This document shows, one piece after another, positions 16,508-25,010 of a stretch of DNA of 64,000 bases. Position 1 is the stretch's first letter, and the number at the start of each line of letters is the position of its first letter. Below the pieces are notes generated by a model. The model was not told the DNA's origin. It ran no database searches and saw nothing but the letters and a program-made list of their open reading frames with translations. The stretch is taken from the NCBI RefSeq assembly GCF_002858765.1, contig NZ_PJRP01000023.1, positions 1 through 64,000 of the forward strand, in the 5' to 3' direction. The translations under genes were made by a program, and so were the position numbers. This DNA comes from Cupriavidus pauculus (GTDB lineage Bacteria; Pseudomonadota; Gammaproteobacteria; Burkholderiales; Burkholderiaceae).

Positions 16508-17731
16508 ATGAACGTGTTTGCGCAACTATGCAGTCGTGTCGATTCGGCGGTCTTGGACCCCGAACTGCGAAGTGTTTCCATCGGTCTTGATGCAAAGATA
16601 GGCATTCAGACCGGTTGTCTCGGCATCGGAATTGCCGTCTATGGAGGGACGATTCTCGTCAGCGGCAACCCCGATGGATCGGATGTCCTTATTCATGCCG
16701 AGAAAGATGCGTGGGAGAAAGTCTTGGCCTCACCTCCTCCGCCGACCTTCCACTCGTTCACTGCCCTGCAACTGGCCAATCCTCTATTCGAAGTCTCCGG
16801 CGATGCCGCCACCATTGCCCGGTGCCGGCCAATGCTGGAGAGGCTGTTTGAACTGGTGGTGAAAGTACCAGCCGCGGAGCCTAGCGAACGAATCTCCCGT
16901 GACCTTAGCAAGGTTCATGGCAGCTACACTTCTGTCCAAATGAGCGGGCTCGAGTATCAGGTGTACTCAGAGCGCTCGGGGACTGGCAAGCCTGTGCTCT
17001 TCTTGCACACCGCCGGTGCCGACTCCCGCCAATTTCACGGCCAATTGAGCGACGTCGAACTGGCTTCGCACTACAAGATGATTGCCCCGGACCTCCCTTT
17101 TCACGGACGATCCATGCCATCGCCAAACTGGCGGGGCGAGTCGTACAAGCTCGACAAAGCGCTATATCTCTCCTGGTGCGAGGGCATCCTCAATAGCATA
17201 GTCGGCGAGCCCGCCATCATTGTTGGTGGATCGATGGGCGCTGCCATGGCGCTAGTCTTAGCCGCAGAACGCCCTGAGCTTGTCAGGGGAGTCGTGGCAG
17301 TGGAGCCGCCGTTCCGGTCCAAGGGTCGACGCAACCCGTTCCAACATCATGCGTCTGTTCATGGCTCATTGCACAATGCCAGCTATGTCCGCGGGCTGAT
17401 GAGCCCCCTGAGCCCTGAGGCGAACAGGCGCCATGCTGCATGGATTTACTCGCAGGGCGCCCCCGGTATTTACCCAGGCGATTTGGCGTTCTACAGCGAT
17501 GAATTCGATGGAGCCACCGTAGGCCCGAAGATCGATTGTGAAAGAACGCCGGTCATGCTGCTCTGCGGAGACTATGACTACTCAGCTACACCCGATGATG
17601 GGCGAAAGCTACTGGAAGTCATGCCCGGCGCTTCGATGCTTGAAATGCGCGGGCTCGGACACTTTCCAATGTGTGAGGACCCTAACGCCTTTCGCCCGTA
17701 CATGCTAGCCGCCTTGCAGGCCATCACCTAG
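16508..17731 (+). CDS. Alpha/beta hydrolase with N-terminal SCP2-like domain
   Basis: A 407-residue protein. Residues from about 135 form an alpha/beta hydrolase: oxyanion segment L-H-T-A-G, nucleophile elbow G-G-S-M-G near 238-242, and C-terminal G-H-F-P with the catalytic His. Residues 1-115 resemble a sterol-carrier-protein-2-like domain (I-H-A-E-K-D-A-W-E-K-V, then F-E-V-S-G-D), as judged by eye. An SCP2 part could bring a hydrophobic or CoA-linked substrate to the hydrolase. The ATG at 16508 has a weak ribosome site; a TTG at 16481 is the alternative. It follows an SDR on the same strand. Confidence 0.78.
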   Translation: MNVFAQLCSRVDSAVLDPELRSVSIGLDAKIGIQTGCLGIGIAVYGGTILVSGNPDGSDVLIHAEKDAWEKVLASPPPPTFHSFTALQLANPLFEVSGDAATIARCRPMLERLFELVVKVPAAEPSERISRDLSKVHGSYTSVQMSGLEYQVYSERSGTGKPVLFLHTAGADSRQFHGQLSDVELASHYKMIAPDLPFHGRSMPSPNWRGESYKLDKALYLSWCEGILNSIVGEPAIIVGGSMGAAMALVLAAERPELVRGVVAVEPPFRSKGRRNPFQHHASVHGSLHNASYVRGLMSPLSPEANRRHAAWIYSQGAPGIYPGDLAFYSDEFDGATVGPKIDCERTPVMLLCGDYDYSATPDDGRKLLEVMPGASMLEMRGLGHFPMCEDPNAFRPYMLAALQAIT

Positions 17732-17791
17732 GCAAGGTCATCGCGTCGGGTCGCTTTGCGATCTGGCGCGACAACTTAGTTTCCGCAGATG

Positions 17792-18229
17792 CTACGAAGC
17801 AGATTCCGCCCTTAGCTTCATGAGAACTTCGCGTGTTGCATCGGGCAGTGGGACCGGCCGTCCCGTATCGCGGTCCACATAGACGTGAACGAAGTGACCG
17901 GCGGCGCAGATGGCTTCCTCACCGGCCCGAAACACTCCGACTTCGTACCGAACGCTCGAATTCCCGAGCTTCGCCACACGTATCGCCACTTCCAGGCTGT
18001 CAGGAAAAGCAATGGATCGGAAATAGGAGCAACCCGTGTCCACGACAAGGCCAACCACTCGTCCGCTGTGAATATTGAGCACACCTTGCTCGATCAAGTA
18101 CTGATTGACTGCGGTGTCGAAGTAGCTGTAGTACGTGACATTATTGACGTGGCCATAGACATCATTGTCCATCCACCGTGTTTGAATATTGGCAAGGTGC
18201 GGAAAATCCGCACGAACCGCCTCACGCAT
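17792..18229 (-). CDS. Acyl-CoA thioesterase (4-hydroxybenzoyl-CoA thioesterase type)
   Basis: A 145-residue hot-dog-fold thioesterase. The active-site region reads [13 protein letters not shown] near residues 19-31, the pattern of 4-hydroxybenzoyl-CoA thioesterases and YbgC relatives, including the nucleophilic Asp. The start at 18229 overlaps the stop of the upstream SDR by 8 bases, so translation is coupled; the frame open to 18259 lies inside that SDR. It would release a free acid from a CoA thioester and is last of a leftward group with an SDR, an alpha/beta hydrolase and a permease. Confidence 0.85.
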   Translation of the reverse strand: MREAVRADFPHLANIQTRWMDNDVYGHVNNVTYYSYFDTAVNQYLIEQGVLNIHSGRVVGLVVDTGCSYFRSIAFPDSLEVAIRVAKLGNSSVRYEVGVFRAGEEAICAAGHFVHVYVDRDTGRPVPLPDATREVLMKLRAESAS

Positions 18230-18992
18230 AGCGCGCGCCCCCGTCGGCGTCCACCACAACTCCGCTTAGGTACGATGCGCGGGCTGAAGCGAGATACACC
18301 ACCAGGTCAGCCATCTCGCTCGCTTGCGCCGCCCGACCGAATGGCAGATGCCCCAACATTTCCTGCCAGCGGGATTCGTCACCGAACTTCTCCTGCGCAC
18401 GAGCCTTGTAGAGCTTCACGAGTCTGTCCGTCTCCGTCGGGCCCGGGTGGACGCCTACGACACGCACTCCGCGCGTGGTCGCGTGGGCACCGACAGCTCG
18501 AGTGAATGTCGACAGCGCGGCGTTACCTGTCGCCCCGCAAAGGTAATCGTATCGCGGCATCTCCGCTGCAATTCCGATGACGTTGACGATGACTCCAGAG
18601 CCACGCGCCATCATTTTCGGCAGCGCGAGTCGAGTTGTCTCGATGTAACCAAAGACCTTCAACTCCCATGCCTCACGCCACTGCGAATCGCTCATGGCAG
18701 TTAGTCCACCACCAGGGATCGCACCAGCGTTGTTGACAAGGACATCCACTGTTTCAAGCCGGGATTCAAGCGCCCGCCGTACATCCGGCAAAGAAAGATC
18801 GCCGACGAACGTATCGACGCTTACGCCATCCTTGTCCTTGAGCTCGCGTTGCGCGCGGTCCGCCGACTCTGCGGAGGTGCCCGCAATGGTGACGCTCGAA
18901 CCTTCGGCCGCAAATGTTCTAGCGCAGGCCAGGCCAATGCCTCTTGTTCCACCTGTGATCAGAACGGATTTTCCTTGCAAGTGTAGGTTCAT
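18222..18992 (-). CDS. SDR-family protein with atypical active site
   Basis: A 256-residue SDR with an intact cofactor site (T-G-G-T-R-G-I-G near residues 13-20) and N-N-A-G. The active site differs: where Y-x-x-x-K is expected the sequence is [12 protein letters not shown], with Tyr but no Lys four residues on. SDRs with a G-S-A-G-N-A-like segment in this place form a known subgroup, so the protein may be active in another way or may only bind. It overlaps the thioesterase gene by 8 bases and lies 6 bases after the alpha/beta hydrolase gene. Confidence 0.85.
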   Translation of the reverse strand: MNLHLQGKSVLITGGTRGIGLACARTFAAEGSSVTIAGTSAESADRAQRELKDKDGVSVDTFVGDLSLPDVRRALESRLETVDVLVNNAGAIPGGGLTAMSDSQWREAWELKVFGYIETTRLALPKMMARGSGVIVNVIGIAAEMPRYDYLCGATGNAALSTFTRAVGAHATTRGVRVVGVHPGPTETDRLVKLYKARAQEKFGDESRWQEMLGHLPFGRAAQASEMADLVVYLASARASYLSGVVVDADGGARYA

Positions 18993-18998
18993 TTCCCG

Positions 18999-19832
18999 TT
19001 ACTCCTGCCGCTGCCGGTCTGCCGACATGATGAAGTCAAAAACTACGCGATTGAATGCCTCAGGCTCTTCCAGATTCACCGCGTGCGTGGTTCGCGGAAC
19101 AATCCAGAGTCTGGCATCGGGGATAGTGCGTTTCATGAAGAGCGCAGGTTCGATACAGGGTTCGTCGTCGTCGCCCGCGACGATCAGCGTCGGGACGCGC
19201 AACCCCCGCATCTTCGCCTCAAGCTCGTAGATCGTCGGACGACGCATCTGGTATCCGCGCGTGGTCAAGGACGACCCCAATGCCGAATGTTCAGCAAATT
19301 GGCGATTGAATGCATCGAATCCGCGTGGATTCTTTTCCTTGAAGCGTCGACGGATTGTGCTGTTGGCATAGTGAACAATCCCCTGCTCCATGCCCAAGTT
19401 CACTAGTCGATCCGCCAGGTCGGCACTATCCTTGAGGAATTGATCTCGACGTGCAGGATCCGAACCGTGACCCGCTCCGACCAGTGTCAGTGATCGCGCT
19501 TTCTCAGGGTAAGTCAGTCCGAAGTTCAATGTGGCGTAGCCTCCCATAGACACGCCGACAATGTGGGCAGTATCCACGCCAGCCCAGCGCAGCACGCTTG
19601 CGATGTCTTCCACCGCAAACGCCTGTCCGTACTGCTCTACATCCGTGGGTACTTCAGACGGAGGATACCCTCGTGCGTTGAACGTGATGCAACGGAAGTG
19701 TGGACCGAAGAATCGCACTTGGTCATCGTAGTTGCGATAGTCGCCGGCAAATTCGTGAACGAAGACGATAGGCGTGCCTGATCCGGTCGACTGGACGAAT
19801 AGCTTTACGCCTTGAGAATCTGCGAACTGCAT
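18999..19832 (-). CDS. Alpha/beta hydrolase (3-oxoadipate enol-lactonase-like)
   Basis: A 277-residue alpha/beta hydrolase with oxyanion segment V-H-E-F-A-G, nucleophile elbow G-V-S-M-G-G near residues 91-96, Asp in V-A-G-D-D-D-E and His in T-T-H-A-V-N. Closest in type to PcaD-like enol-lactone and ester hydrolases. It lies 32 bases after an MHS permease gene and just before an SDR and a thioesterase on the same strand, so this four-gene unit looks like import and hydrolytic processing of an organic acid or ester. Substrate unknown. Confidence 0.87.
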   Translation of the reverse strand: MQFADSQGVKLFVQSTGSGTPIVFVHEFAGDYRNYDDQVRFFGPHFRCITFNARGYPPSEVPTDVEQYGQAFAVEDIASVLRWAGVDTAHIVGVSMGGYATLNFGLTYPEKARSLTLVGAGHGSDPARRDQFLKDSADLADRLVNLGMEQGIVHYANSTIRRRFKEKNPRGFDAFNRQFAEHSALGSSLTTRGYQMRRPTIYELEAKMRGLRVPTLIVAGDDDEPCIEPALFMKRTIPDARLWIVPRTTHAVNLEEPEAFNRVVFDFIMSADRQRQE

Positions 19833-19864
19833 GATGGAGTCTCGTCAGTTTGTATTTTTCAATG

Positions 19865-21553
19865 TCAGCGTTGTTGGCTGGCCGAGTAGATGTTAATCCC
19901 TTTACTCTCGCGAACGAACAGTCCGCAAATGAGGAAACATGCCGCAGCCAGGGCCACGGGATACCACAGCCCAGCATAGATATCCCCGACAGCAGCGGAT
20001 ATAGCAAAAGTAGTGGCCGGCAAGAATCCCCCAAACCAGCCAATGCCGACGTGGTACGGCAAAGACATCGCCGTGTATCGAATCCGAGACGGGAACAGTT
20101 CCACCAGCATGGCGGCGATGGGGCCGTAGGTCATCGTGCCGAATAGCATCAGAGCGATCAGGACCAGAACTGTCATGGGCTTATTGATCTGGTTCGGATC
20201 TGCAGGTCCGACATGGTAACCACTGTCTGCAAGGGCCTTGCTCAGGGCAGCATTCAAGGCTTTTGTCTTTGCCGCGTCAGAGGGCGTACCGCCCTCAAAA
20301 CCGTCAATCGTGATGTTTCCCACGACAATCTTTGCCGTTTGACCGGATGCAGCTGGGACTGACGTGTAATTCAGACCGGCCTTGGCAATAGCAGCGCGTG
20401 CAATATCACAGGAAGTCTTGAACTCGGCCGTACCGACGGGGTTGAACTGGAAGCTGCAACGTCCTGGGTCAGCATGCACAGCAATCGGCGCCGATTGCTG
20501 TGACCGCTCCAGCGACGGATTCGCATAGTGCGTCAGTGCCTTGAACAATGGGAAGAAAAAGACCGCCGCGAGCAAGCAGCCCGACATAAAGACGGGCTTA
20601 CGACCGATGCGGTCGGAAAGCTTGCCAAATATGACATAGAACGGCGTGGTGACAATCGTGGCCACGATGATCAGGAGGTTGGCTGTTCCACCATCGACTT
20701 TCAGCGTCTGCGTGAGGAAGAACATCGTGTAGAACTGTCCCGCGTACCACACTACGGCCTGCCCCATCACCATGCCGAACAAGGCAAGGAACACGAGACG
20801 AAGATTCTTCCATTGACCGAAAGCTTCAGAGATCGGCGCTTTCGATGTCGCGCCCTCCTGCTTCATGCGTTCGAACTCCGGAGACTCATGCAGCGACAGA
20901 CGGATTCGCAGGGAAATCAGCAGCAGAAGCAGAGATACCAGGAATGGGACGCGCCAGCCCCAAGCAGTAAACGTCTCCTCACCAAGCAGGAATCGGGTGG
21001 GCAGGATAACCGCGAGCGAGAGCAACAGGCCAAGCGCAGCGGTTGCCTGGATCCAGGCTGTACGTGCACCGCGCTCGTGGTTGCCAGCGTGCTCGGCAAC
21101 GTAGACGACCGCGCCGCCATACTCCCCGCCCAGTGCTAGGCCCTGGAGCATGCGCATGGCAACGAAGAGGATTGGCGAAGCAATGCCAATTTGGGCATAG
21201 CCAGGCAGCAGGCCGATGGCAAACGTTGCGACGCCCATCAGCGCGATCGTCACCATGAACGTGTACTTGCGACCAACAATGTCGCCGATTCTTCCAAAAA
21301 ACAGAGCACCAAACGGCCGAACAGCAAACCCCGCCGCAAAGCTGAGTAGCGTGAAGATGAATGCCGCCGTTGGGTTTACACCGGAGAAAATATTCGCCGA
21401 AATCTGTGCCGCCAGGGATCCTGCAAGGAAGAAGTCGTACCACTCAAACATGGTACCTAGCGACGAAGCCAGCACGACACGGCGCTGGGTCTGATCAGAT
21501 TTCGGAGAGTGCGTGTGTGCGGCACTAACTGCGCCGTCGATGCTAGCGGTCAT
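19865..21553 (-). CDS. MHS-type MFS permease with large extracytoplasmic insert
   Basis: A 562-residue major facilitator of the metabolite:H+ symporter group (relatives: KgtP, ShiA, ProP). Family marks are the E-W-Y-D-F-F motif near residues 36-41, the R-P-F-G-A loop, and G-G-E-Y-G-G. Residues about 340-460 form a hydrophilic insert between late transmembrane helices, with two Cys, likely a folded periplasmic loop. The start at 21553 has CAGGAG 6 bases upstream; the frame open to 21673 would add a leader across the divergent promoter. A LysR gene diverges from it, and hydrolase, SDR and thioesterase genes follow. Confidence 0.87.
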   Translation of the reverse strand: MTASIDGAVSAAHTHSPKSDQTQRRVVLASSLGTMFEWYDFFLAGSLAAQISANIFSGVNPTAAFIFTLLSFAAGFAVRPFGALFFGRIGDIVGRKYTFMVTIALMGVATFAIGLLPGYAQIGIASPILFVAMRMLQGLALGGEYGGAVVYVAEHAGNHERGARTAWIQATAALGLLLSLAVILPTRFLLGEETFTAWGWRVPFLVSLLLLLISLRIRLSLHESPEFERMKQEGATSKAPISEAFGQWKNLRLVFLALFGMVMGQAVVWYAGQFYTMFFLTQTLKVDGGTANLLIIVATIVTTPFYVIFGKLSDRIGRKPVFMSGCLLAAVFFFPLFKALTHYANPSLERSQQSAPIAVHADPGRCSFQFNPVGTAEFKTSCDIARAAIAKAGLNYTSVPAASGQTAKIVVGNITIDGFEGGTPSDAAKTKALNAALSKALADSGYHVGPADPNQINKPMTVLVLIALMLFGTMTYGPIAAMLVELFPSRIRYTAMSLPYHVGIGWFGGFLPATTFAISAAVGDIYAGLWYPVALAAACFLICGLFVRESKGINIYSASQQR

Positions 21554-21684
21554 TACTGTCTCCTGATTCGGCCTCCGAATCGCCGGCTCAGTTGGCATAT
21601 GGCCATGCGACTCGTGCCGTCGCCTGCTGTTGCAGGACGGATTTGTGTGGGGGCAGTATATGGACGGCATCAATCGATGAAAAA

Positions 21685-21706
21685 TATGGAATAACTATGA
21701 TTCCAT
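21685..21706. promoter_or_regulatory. LysR-type operator in the MHS/LysR divergent region
   Basis: ATGGAAT at 21686-21692 and ATTCCAT at 21700-21706 are a perfect 7-bp inverted repeat with a 7-base centre, the usual geometry of LysR sites. The minus strand reads ATTCCATATTTT from 21692 downward, and the same 12 bases recur at 22731, ahead of the CoA transferase gene. Confidence 0.75.
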
Positions 21707-21759
21707 CGTGTAATCTTATCGATGAAGACTGCACAAGGCAGGTACTCATTTGCACATCT

Positions 21760-22710
21760 ATGGAATTCAAGCAACTGCGCTACTTCGTAAAGATTGCCGA
21801 ACTCGGGAACATGACTCGGGCATCTGAGGCGCTTCTCATTGCACAGCCTGCACTGAGCCAGCAAATCGCCAACCTCGAGTCCGAGCTCGGCACTCGCCTG
21901 TTCGACCGAGGCGTGTATGGCGCGCGTCTCACCTCACCTGGCGAGGTGCTCTATGGCTACGCCAAGTCACTACTCAGGCAGCATGAAGATGTGCGGCAGG
22001 CTGTCACACAGGAGGTCGCCCATCCAACTGGCCGAGCTGCCATTGGCATTCCGGGCAGCACGGGGAAAATGCTGGCGGAGCCACTGATCCGTGAACTGCT
22101 AGCGAGTGGGGGGATCCTTTTGGAGCTCATCGAGAGGCCAAGTGCAGAACTTGTCGACCTGGTTGCTGCCGGCAAGCTTGATATAGCGATCGCCGTGGAT
22201 GCTCAGCCCAGGCGCGGCGTGAAGATTGCGCCACTCTTTACCGAGGCTCTGTATGCGGTCCTGCCTCAGGCCTCCGCCCAAGGTCGGCAAACGCTAAAGC
22301 TGCGCGAGCTTGCGGACAGCCCTCTAATTCTTCCGAGCGTCCCAAGCACCATCCGCCAGCGCGTCGAGGCTGCTCTTCTAGACAAACATTTGAAATACCG
22401 GCTCGTCAGCGAAGTCAGTGCAACTGACATGCTCATACGTCTGGTAGCTGCTGACCTTGGATGGACGGTGCTGCCCTGGTCTGCGCTTTCCGATGAAGTC
22501 GCTCGGCAGACGCGCATCGCGGCACTGCCGATAGCCGGCTATCGGCTGGATCGAGAAATCTCCCTATGCGTGTCGGACAATCTCCCGCTGAGTCGAGCAG
22601 CTGACATTGTCGCGTCAACATCGCTATCGATCCTGCGCAGGCTTCTCCAAAGTGGGAAGTGGATGGGCGCCAAGCTACTGCCAGGGTCGCCTCTCGCCGA
22701 TCCATCGTAA
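21760..22710 (+). CDS. LysR-family regulator (NAC/Cbl-like type)
   Basis: A 316-residue LysR regulator starting M-E-F-K-Q-L-R-Y-F, with the helix-turn-helix in residues 1-60 (A-Q-P-A-L-S-Q-Q-I) and an effector-binding domain after. The start at 21760 fits family alignment; the longer frame from 21592 runs over the divergent promoter. Two related sites (21685-21706 and 22731-22740) place it as candidate regulator of both the leftward permease operon and the rightward CoA-transferase operon. Confidence 0.9.
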   Translation: MEFKQLRYFVKIAELGNMTRASEALLIAQPALSQQIANLESELGTRLFDRGVYGARLTSPGEVLYGYAKSLLRQHEDVRQAVTQEVAHPTGRAAIGIPGSTGKMLAEPLIRELLASGGILLELIERPSAELVDLVAAGKLDIAIAVDAQPRRGVKIAPLFTEALYAVLPQASAQGRQTLKLRELADSPLILPSVPSTIRQRVEAALLDKHLKYRLVSEVSATDMLIRLVAADLGWTVLPWSALSDEVARQTRIAALPIAGYRLDREISLCVSDNLPLSRAADIVASTSLSILRRLLQSGKWMGAKLLPGSPLADPS

Positions 22711-22730
22711 TTTCCTATTGATCCATCCAC

Positions 22731-22742
22731 ATTCCATATTTT
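22731..22742. promoter_or_regulatory. ATTCCATATTTT element before the CoA transferase gene
   Basis: These 12 bases match exactly the complement of 21681-21692 within the LysR-type operator on the other side of the LysR gene. The element is about 90 bases before the CoA transferase start, a usual distance for a LysR activation site. Confidence 0.55.
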
Positions 22743-22828
22743 TTTGCGAGCAAATGCGTCTCTATACTTCGGCGCATTAGAGGTTGGCAATTCCTGCCGG
22801 CCCCACGCGAACAAGACAGGAAGTGGAG

Positions 22829-24097
22829 ATGAGCACGGCACAAGATTCGTTCGAGCAGCCGCTGAAAGGCGTCAAAGTTCTGGAACTGTCGCAGATCATG
22901 GCCGGCCCGACATGCGGTTTGATGCTGGCCGACATGGGCGCCGAGGTCTACAAGGTAGAGAAGTTTCCGGCGGGCGACGACGCCCGCAACTACCGTCGCG
23001 AAGGCGATAGTGGCCTACCGCCATCCTTCATGATGCTTAACCGTGGCAAGCGGTCAATTGGCATCAACGTGAAGTCTCCGGAGGGTAAAGCTGCCCTCAT
23101 GCGCATGGTGGCGCAAGCGGATGTACTGACGGAAAACTTCCGTCTGGGTGTGATGGAACGGCTTGGCCTGGGCTATGACGCCCTCAAAGAAGTCAATCCC
23201 GCACTGATCTACTGCTCGATTACTGGCTATGGCAGGCAAGGACCGTTGGCAAACAAGGGCGGTTTCGACCTCGTCCTTCAGGCCTTCAGCGGTCTAATCA
23301 GCGTGACTGGCGAGGATGGCGGTGAGCCGGTAAAGCCCGGCATCTCGATTGCCGACGTGAACGCTGGGGTACTGGCTGCCGTCGGCATTCTTGCTGCATA
23401 CATCCACCGTCTGCGGACGGGCAAGGGACAGCATGTGGACACATCGCTCCTGCAAGCTTCGATGCAGCAGTTGTATTGGCACGCCGCCGGCTACTTCTCA
23501 CGCGGCATCGTGCCAAAGCCGTCGGGAACTGCTCATCCTCTGATCGCACCGTACCAAGTCTACCGCTGCGCAGATGGCCGCGTCGCAATTGGCGGAGCTA
23601 ATCAAGCGAACTGGGAACGTATCGCGGATGTCCTCGGTCACCCGGAATGGAAAGACGATCCGAGATTCGACACTCCCGACCTACGTTTGACGAACCGTAA
23701 GGTCCTGGCTGCGCTCATTGAGGAAGTGCTCGCAGTTGACACGCTGACTACCTGGCTCGAACGCTTCGACGCGGCGTCAATTCCTGCTGGCCCTGTGAAC
23801 GACGTGGGCCAGGCTCTGGAACACGAACAGGCGCGCGCCGTCCGCATGGTCGTAGACGTTGATGGCCCTGATGGCCAAGGTATGCGGGCACTGGGGTTGC
23901 CGATTCTTTTCAACGGCAAAACGCAAATCGCAGCCAGTGCGCCGCCGCGGGTCGGCGAGGATAGCGTGGCAATCCTCCGCGATTTCGACTTCTCCGACGA
24001 TGAAATCGAGAATCTGGTTTCTTGCGGCGCCGTCTTCCAGGCTGAATCCACTACCGAAACCCGCTTGACCACCACGGCCGAAGCCGTGACTCCCTGA
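22829..24097 (+). CDS. CaiB/BaiF family III CoA transferase
   Basis: A 422-residue family III CoA transferase, moving CoA between carboxylic acids. Marks: V-L-E-L-S-Q-I-M-A-G-P near the N-terminus, G-A-E-V-Y-K-V-E, N-R-G-K-R-S, and the catalytic Asp in G-Q-H-V-D-T-S-L. The start at 22829 has GTGGAG adjacent and AGGAAG upstream. It is first in a rightward unit with a crotonase gene 10 bases on and a Bug receptor, so activation and conversion of an imported carboxylate is the likely task. Confidence 0.92.
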   Translation: MSTAQDSFEQPLKGVKVLELSQIMAGPTCGLMLADMGAEVYKVEKFPAGDDARNYRREGDSGLPPSFMMLNRGKRSIGINVKSPEGKAALMRMVAQADVLTENFRLGVMERLGLGYDALKEVNPALIYCSITGYGRQGPLANKGGFDLVLQAFSGLISVTGEDGGEPVKPGISIADVNAGVLAAVGILAAYIHRLRTGKGQHVDTSLLQASMQQLYWHAAGYFSRGIVPKPSGTAHPLIAPYQVYRCADGRVAIGGANQANWERIADVLGHPEWKDDPRFDTPDLRLTNRKVLAALIEEVLAVDTLTTWLERFDAASIPAGPVNDVGQALEHEQARAVRMVVDVDGPDGQGMRALGLPILFNGKTQIAASAPPRVGEDSVAILRDFDFSDDEIENLVSCGAVFQAESTTETRLTTTAEAVTP

Positions 24098-24107
24098 AAG
24101 GACGACC

Positions 24108-24935
24108 ATGCGCAACGCACACATCGAAGGGTCTTCCGGAAACGCCGGCGATATCGCGGCAAGCAACAATCTCGGTCTGCGCATCGAGAATGGACTCGCA
24201 GTGCTGTCGATTGAACGTGCCGACAAGCGCAACGCTCTGACACTGGCGATGTGGCGGGCCATCGGTGCCGTGATGACTGAACTGGATGCACGAGCTGACG
24301 TGCGCGTGATCGCCATCACCGGCAGTGGGCCAAGTTTCTGCGCAGGAGCAGACATCAGCGAGTTCGCAACTGTTCGTTCGAATCCGGAGCAAGTGGTCAT
24401 TTACGAGGAAGCGGTGGATGGATGCTGTGACGCCATTGCCAACGTATCGAAGCCGACAATGGCCGCCATAAACGGCTTTTGCATGGGCGGCGCAATGAAC
24501 CTGGCAATGGCCTGTGATTTCCGGTACGCGGTACCGGATGCCAAACTGTCGATTCCTGCCGCACGACTTTCTATCGTCTACGGACTTAAGGGCACGCGCA
24601 GGCTGTTTGAGCTTGTCGGCCTATCGAACGCAAAGCGCATCCTGTTCTCTGGCGAGCCATTCGGCGCAATTGAAGGCTTCCGCATCGGGCTCGTTGACGA
24701 GGTCGACGAGGACGTTATGGGACACACCCGCTCGGTAGCTGCGGTGTTGGCCGACAACGCACCGCTCTCCATCAGCGGCGCCAAAGCCATCCTGAATGGC
24801 CTCGCATCGGCTGACCCCGCCCTCACTCCCGCGACGGTGCAAGCCCTAGTGGACAGAGCCGCGGATAGCGAGGATTACGCGGAAGGAAGGCGTGCCTTTG
24901 GTGAGAAGCGTCGGCCTATGTTTCAAGGGCGATAG
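24108..24935 (+). CDS. Crotonase-family protein lacking both usual catalytic glutamates
   Basis: A 275-residue enoyl-CoA hydratase/isomerase-superfamily protein. The CoA and oxyanion parts are present (R-A-D-K-R-N-A-L; S-F-C-A-G-A-D-I; G-F-C-M-G-G-A). The first hydratase Glu, expected after G-G-G-x, is Asn (G-G-A-M-N-L), and the second lies in I-P-A-A-R-L-S where Ala replaces Glu. So water addition by the classical mechanism is unlikely; hydrolysis, decarboxylation or isomerisation are alternatives. The crotonase part of the fusion at 62513-64000 is a close paralogue with the same segment. It follows the CoA transferase by 10 bases. Confidence 0.87.
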   Translation: MRNAHIEGSSGNAGDIAASNNLGLRIENGLAVLSIERADKRNALTLAMWRAIGAVMTELDARADVRVIAITGSGPSFCAGADISEFATVRSNPEQVVIYEEAVDGCCDAIANVSKPTMAAINGFCMGGAMNLAMACDFRYAVPDAKLSIPAARLSIVYGLKGTRRLFELVGLSNAKRILFSGEPFGAIEGFRIGLVDEVDEDVMGHTRSVAAVLADNAPLSISGAKAILNGLASADPALTPATVQALVDRAADSEDYAEGRRAFGEKRRPMFQGR

Positions 24936-25010
24936 CTTCGCCGAAGCGCTTTCAAGTGAATTTACCCAACGCCGCGCAGATCGGCGAATGAAGCAGAAAG
25001 AGGAGACCTC

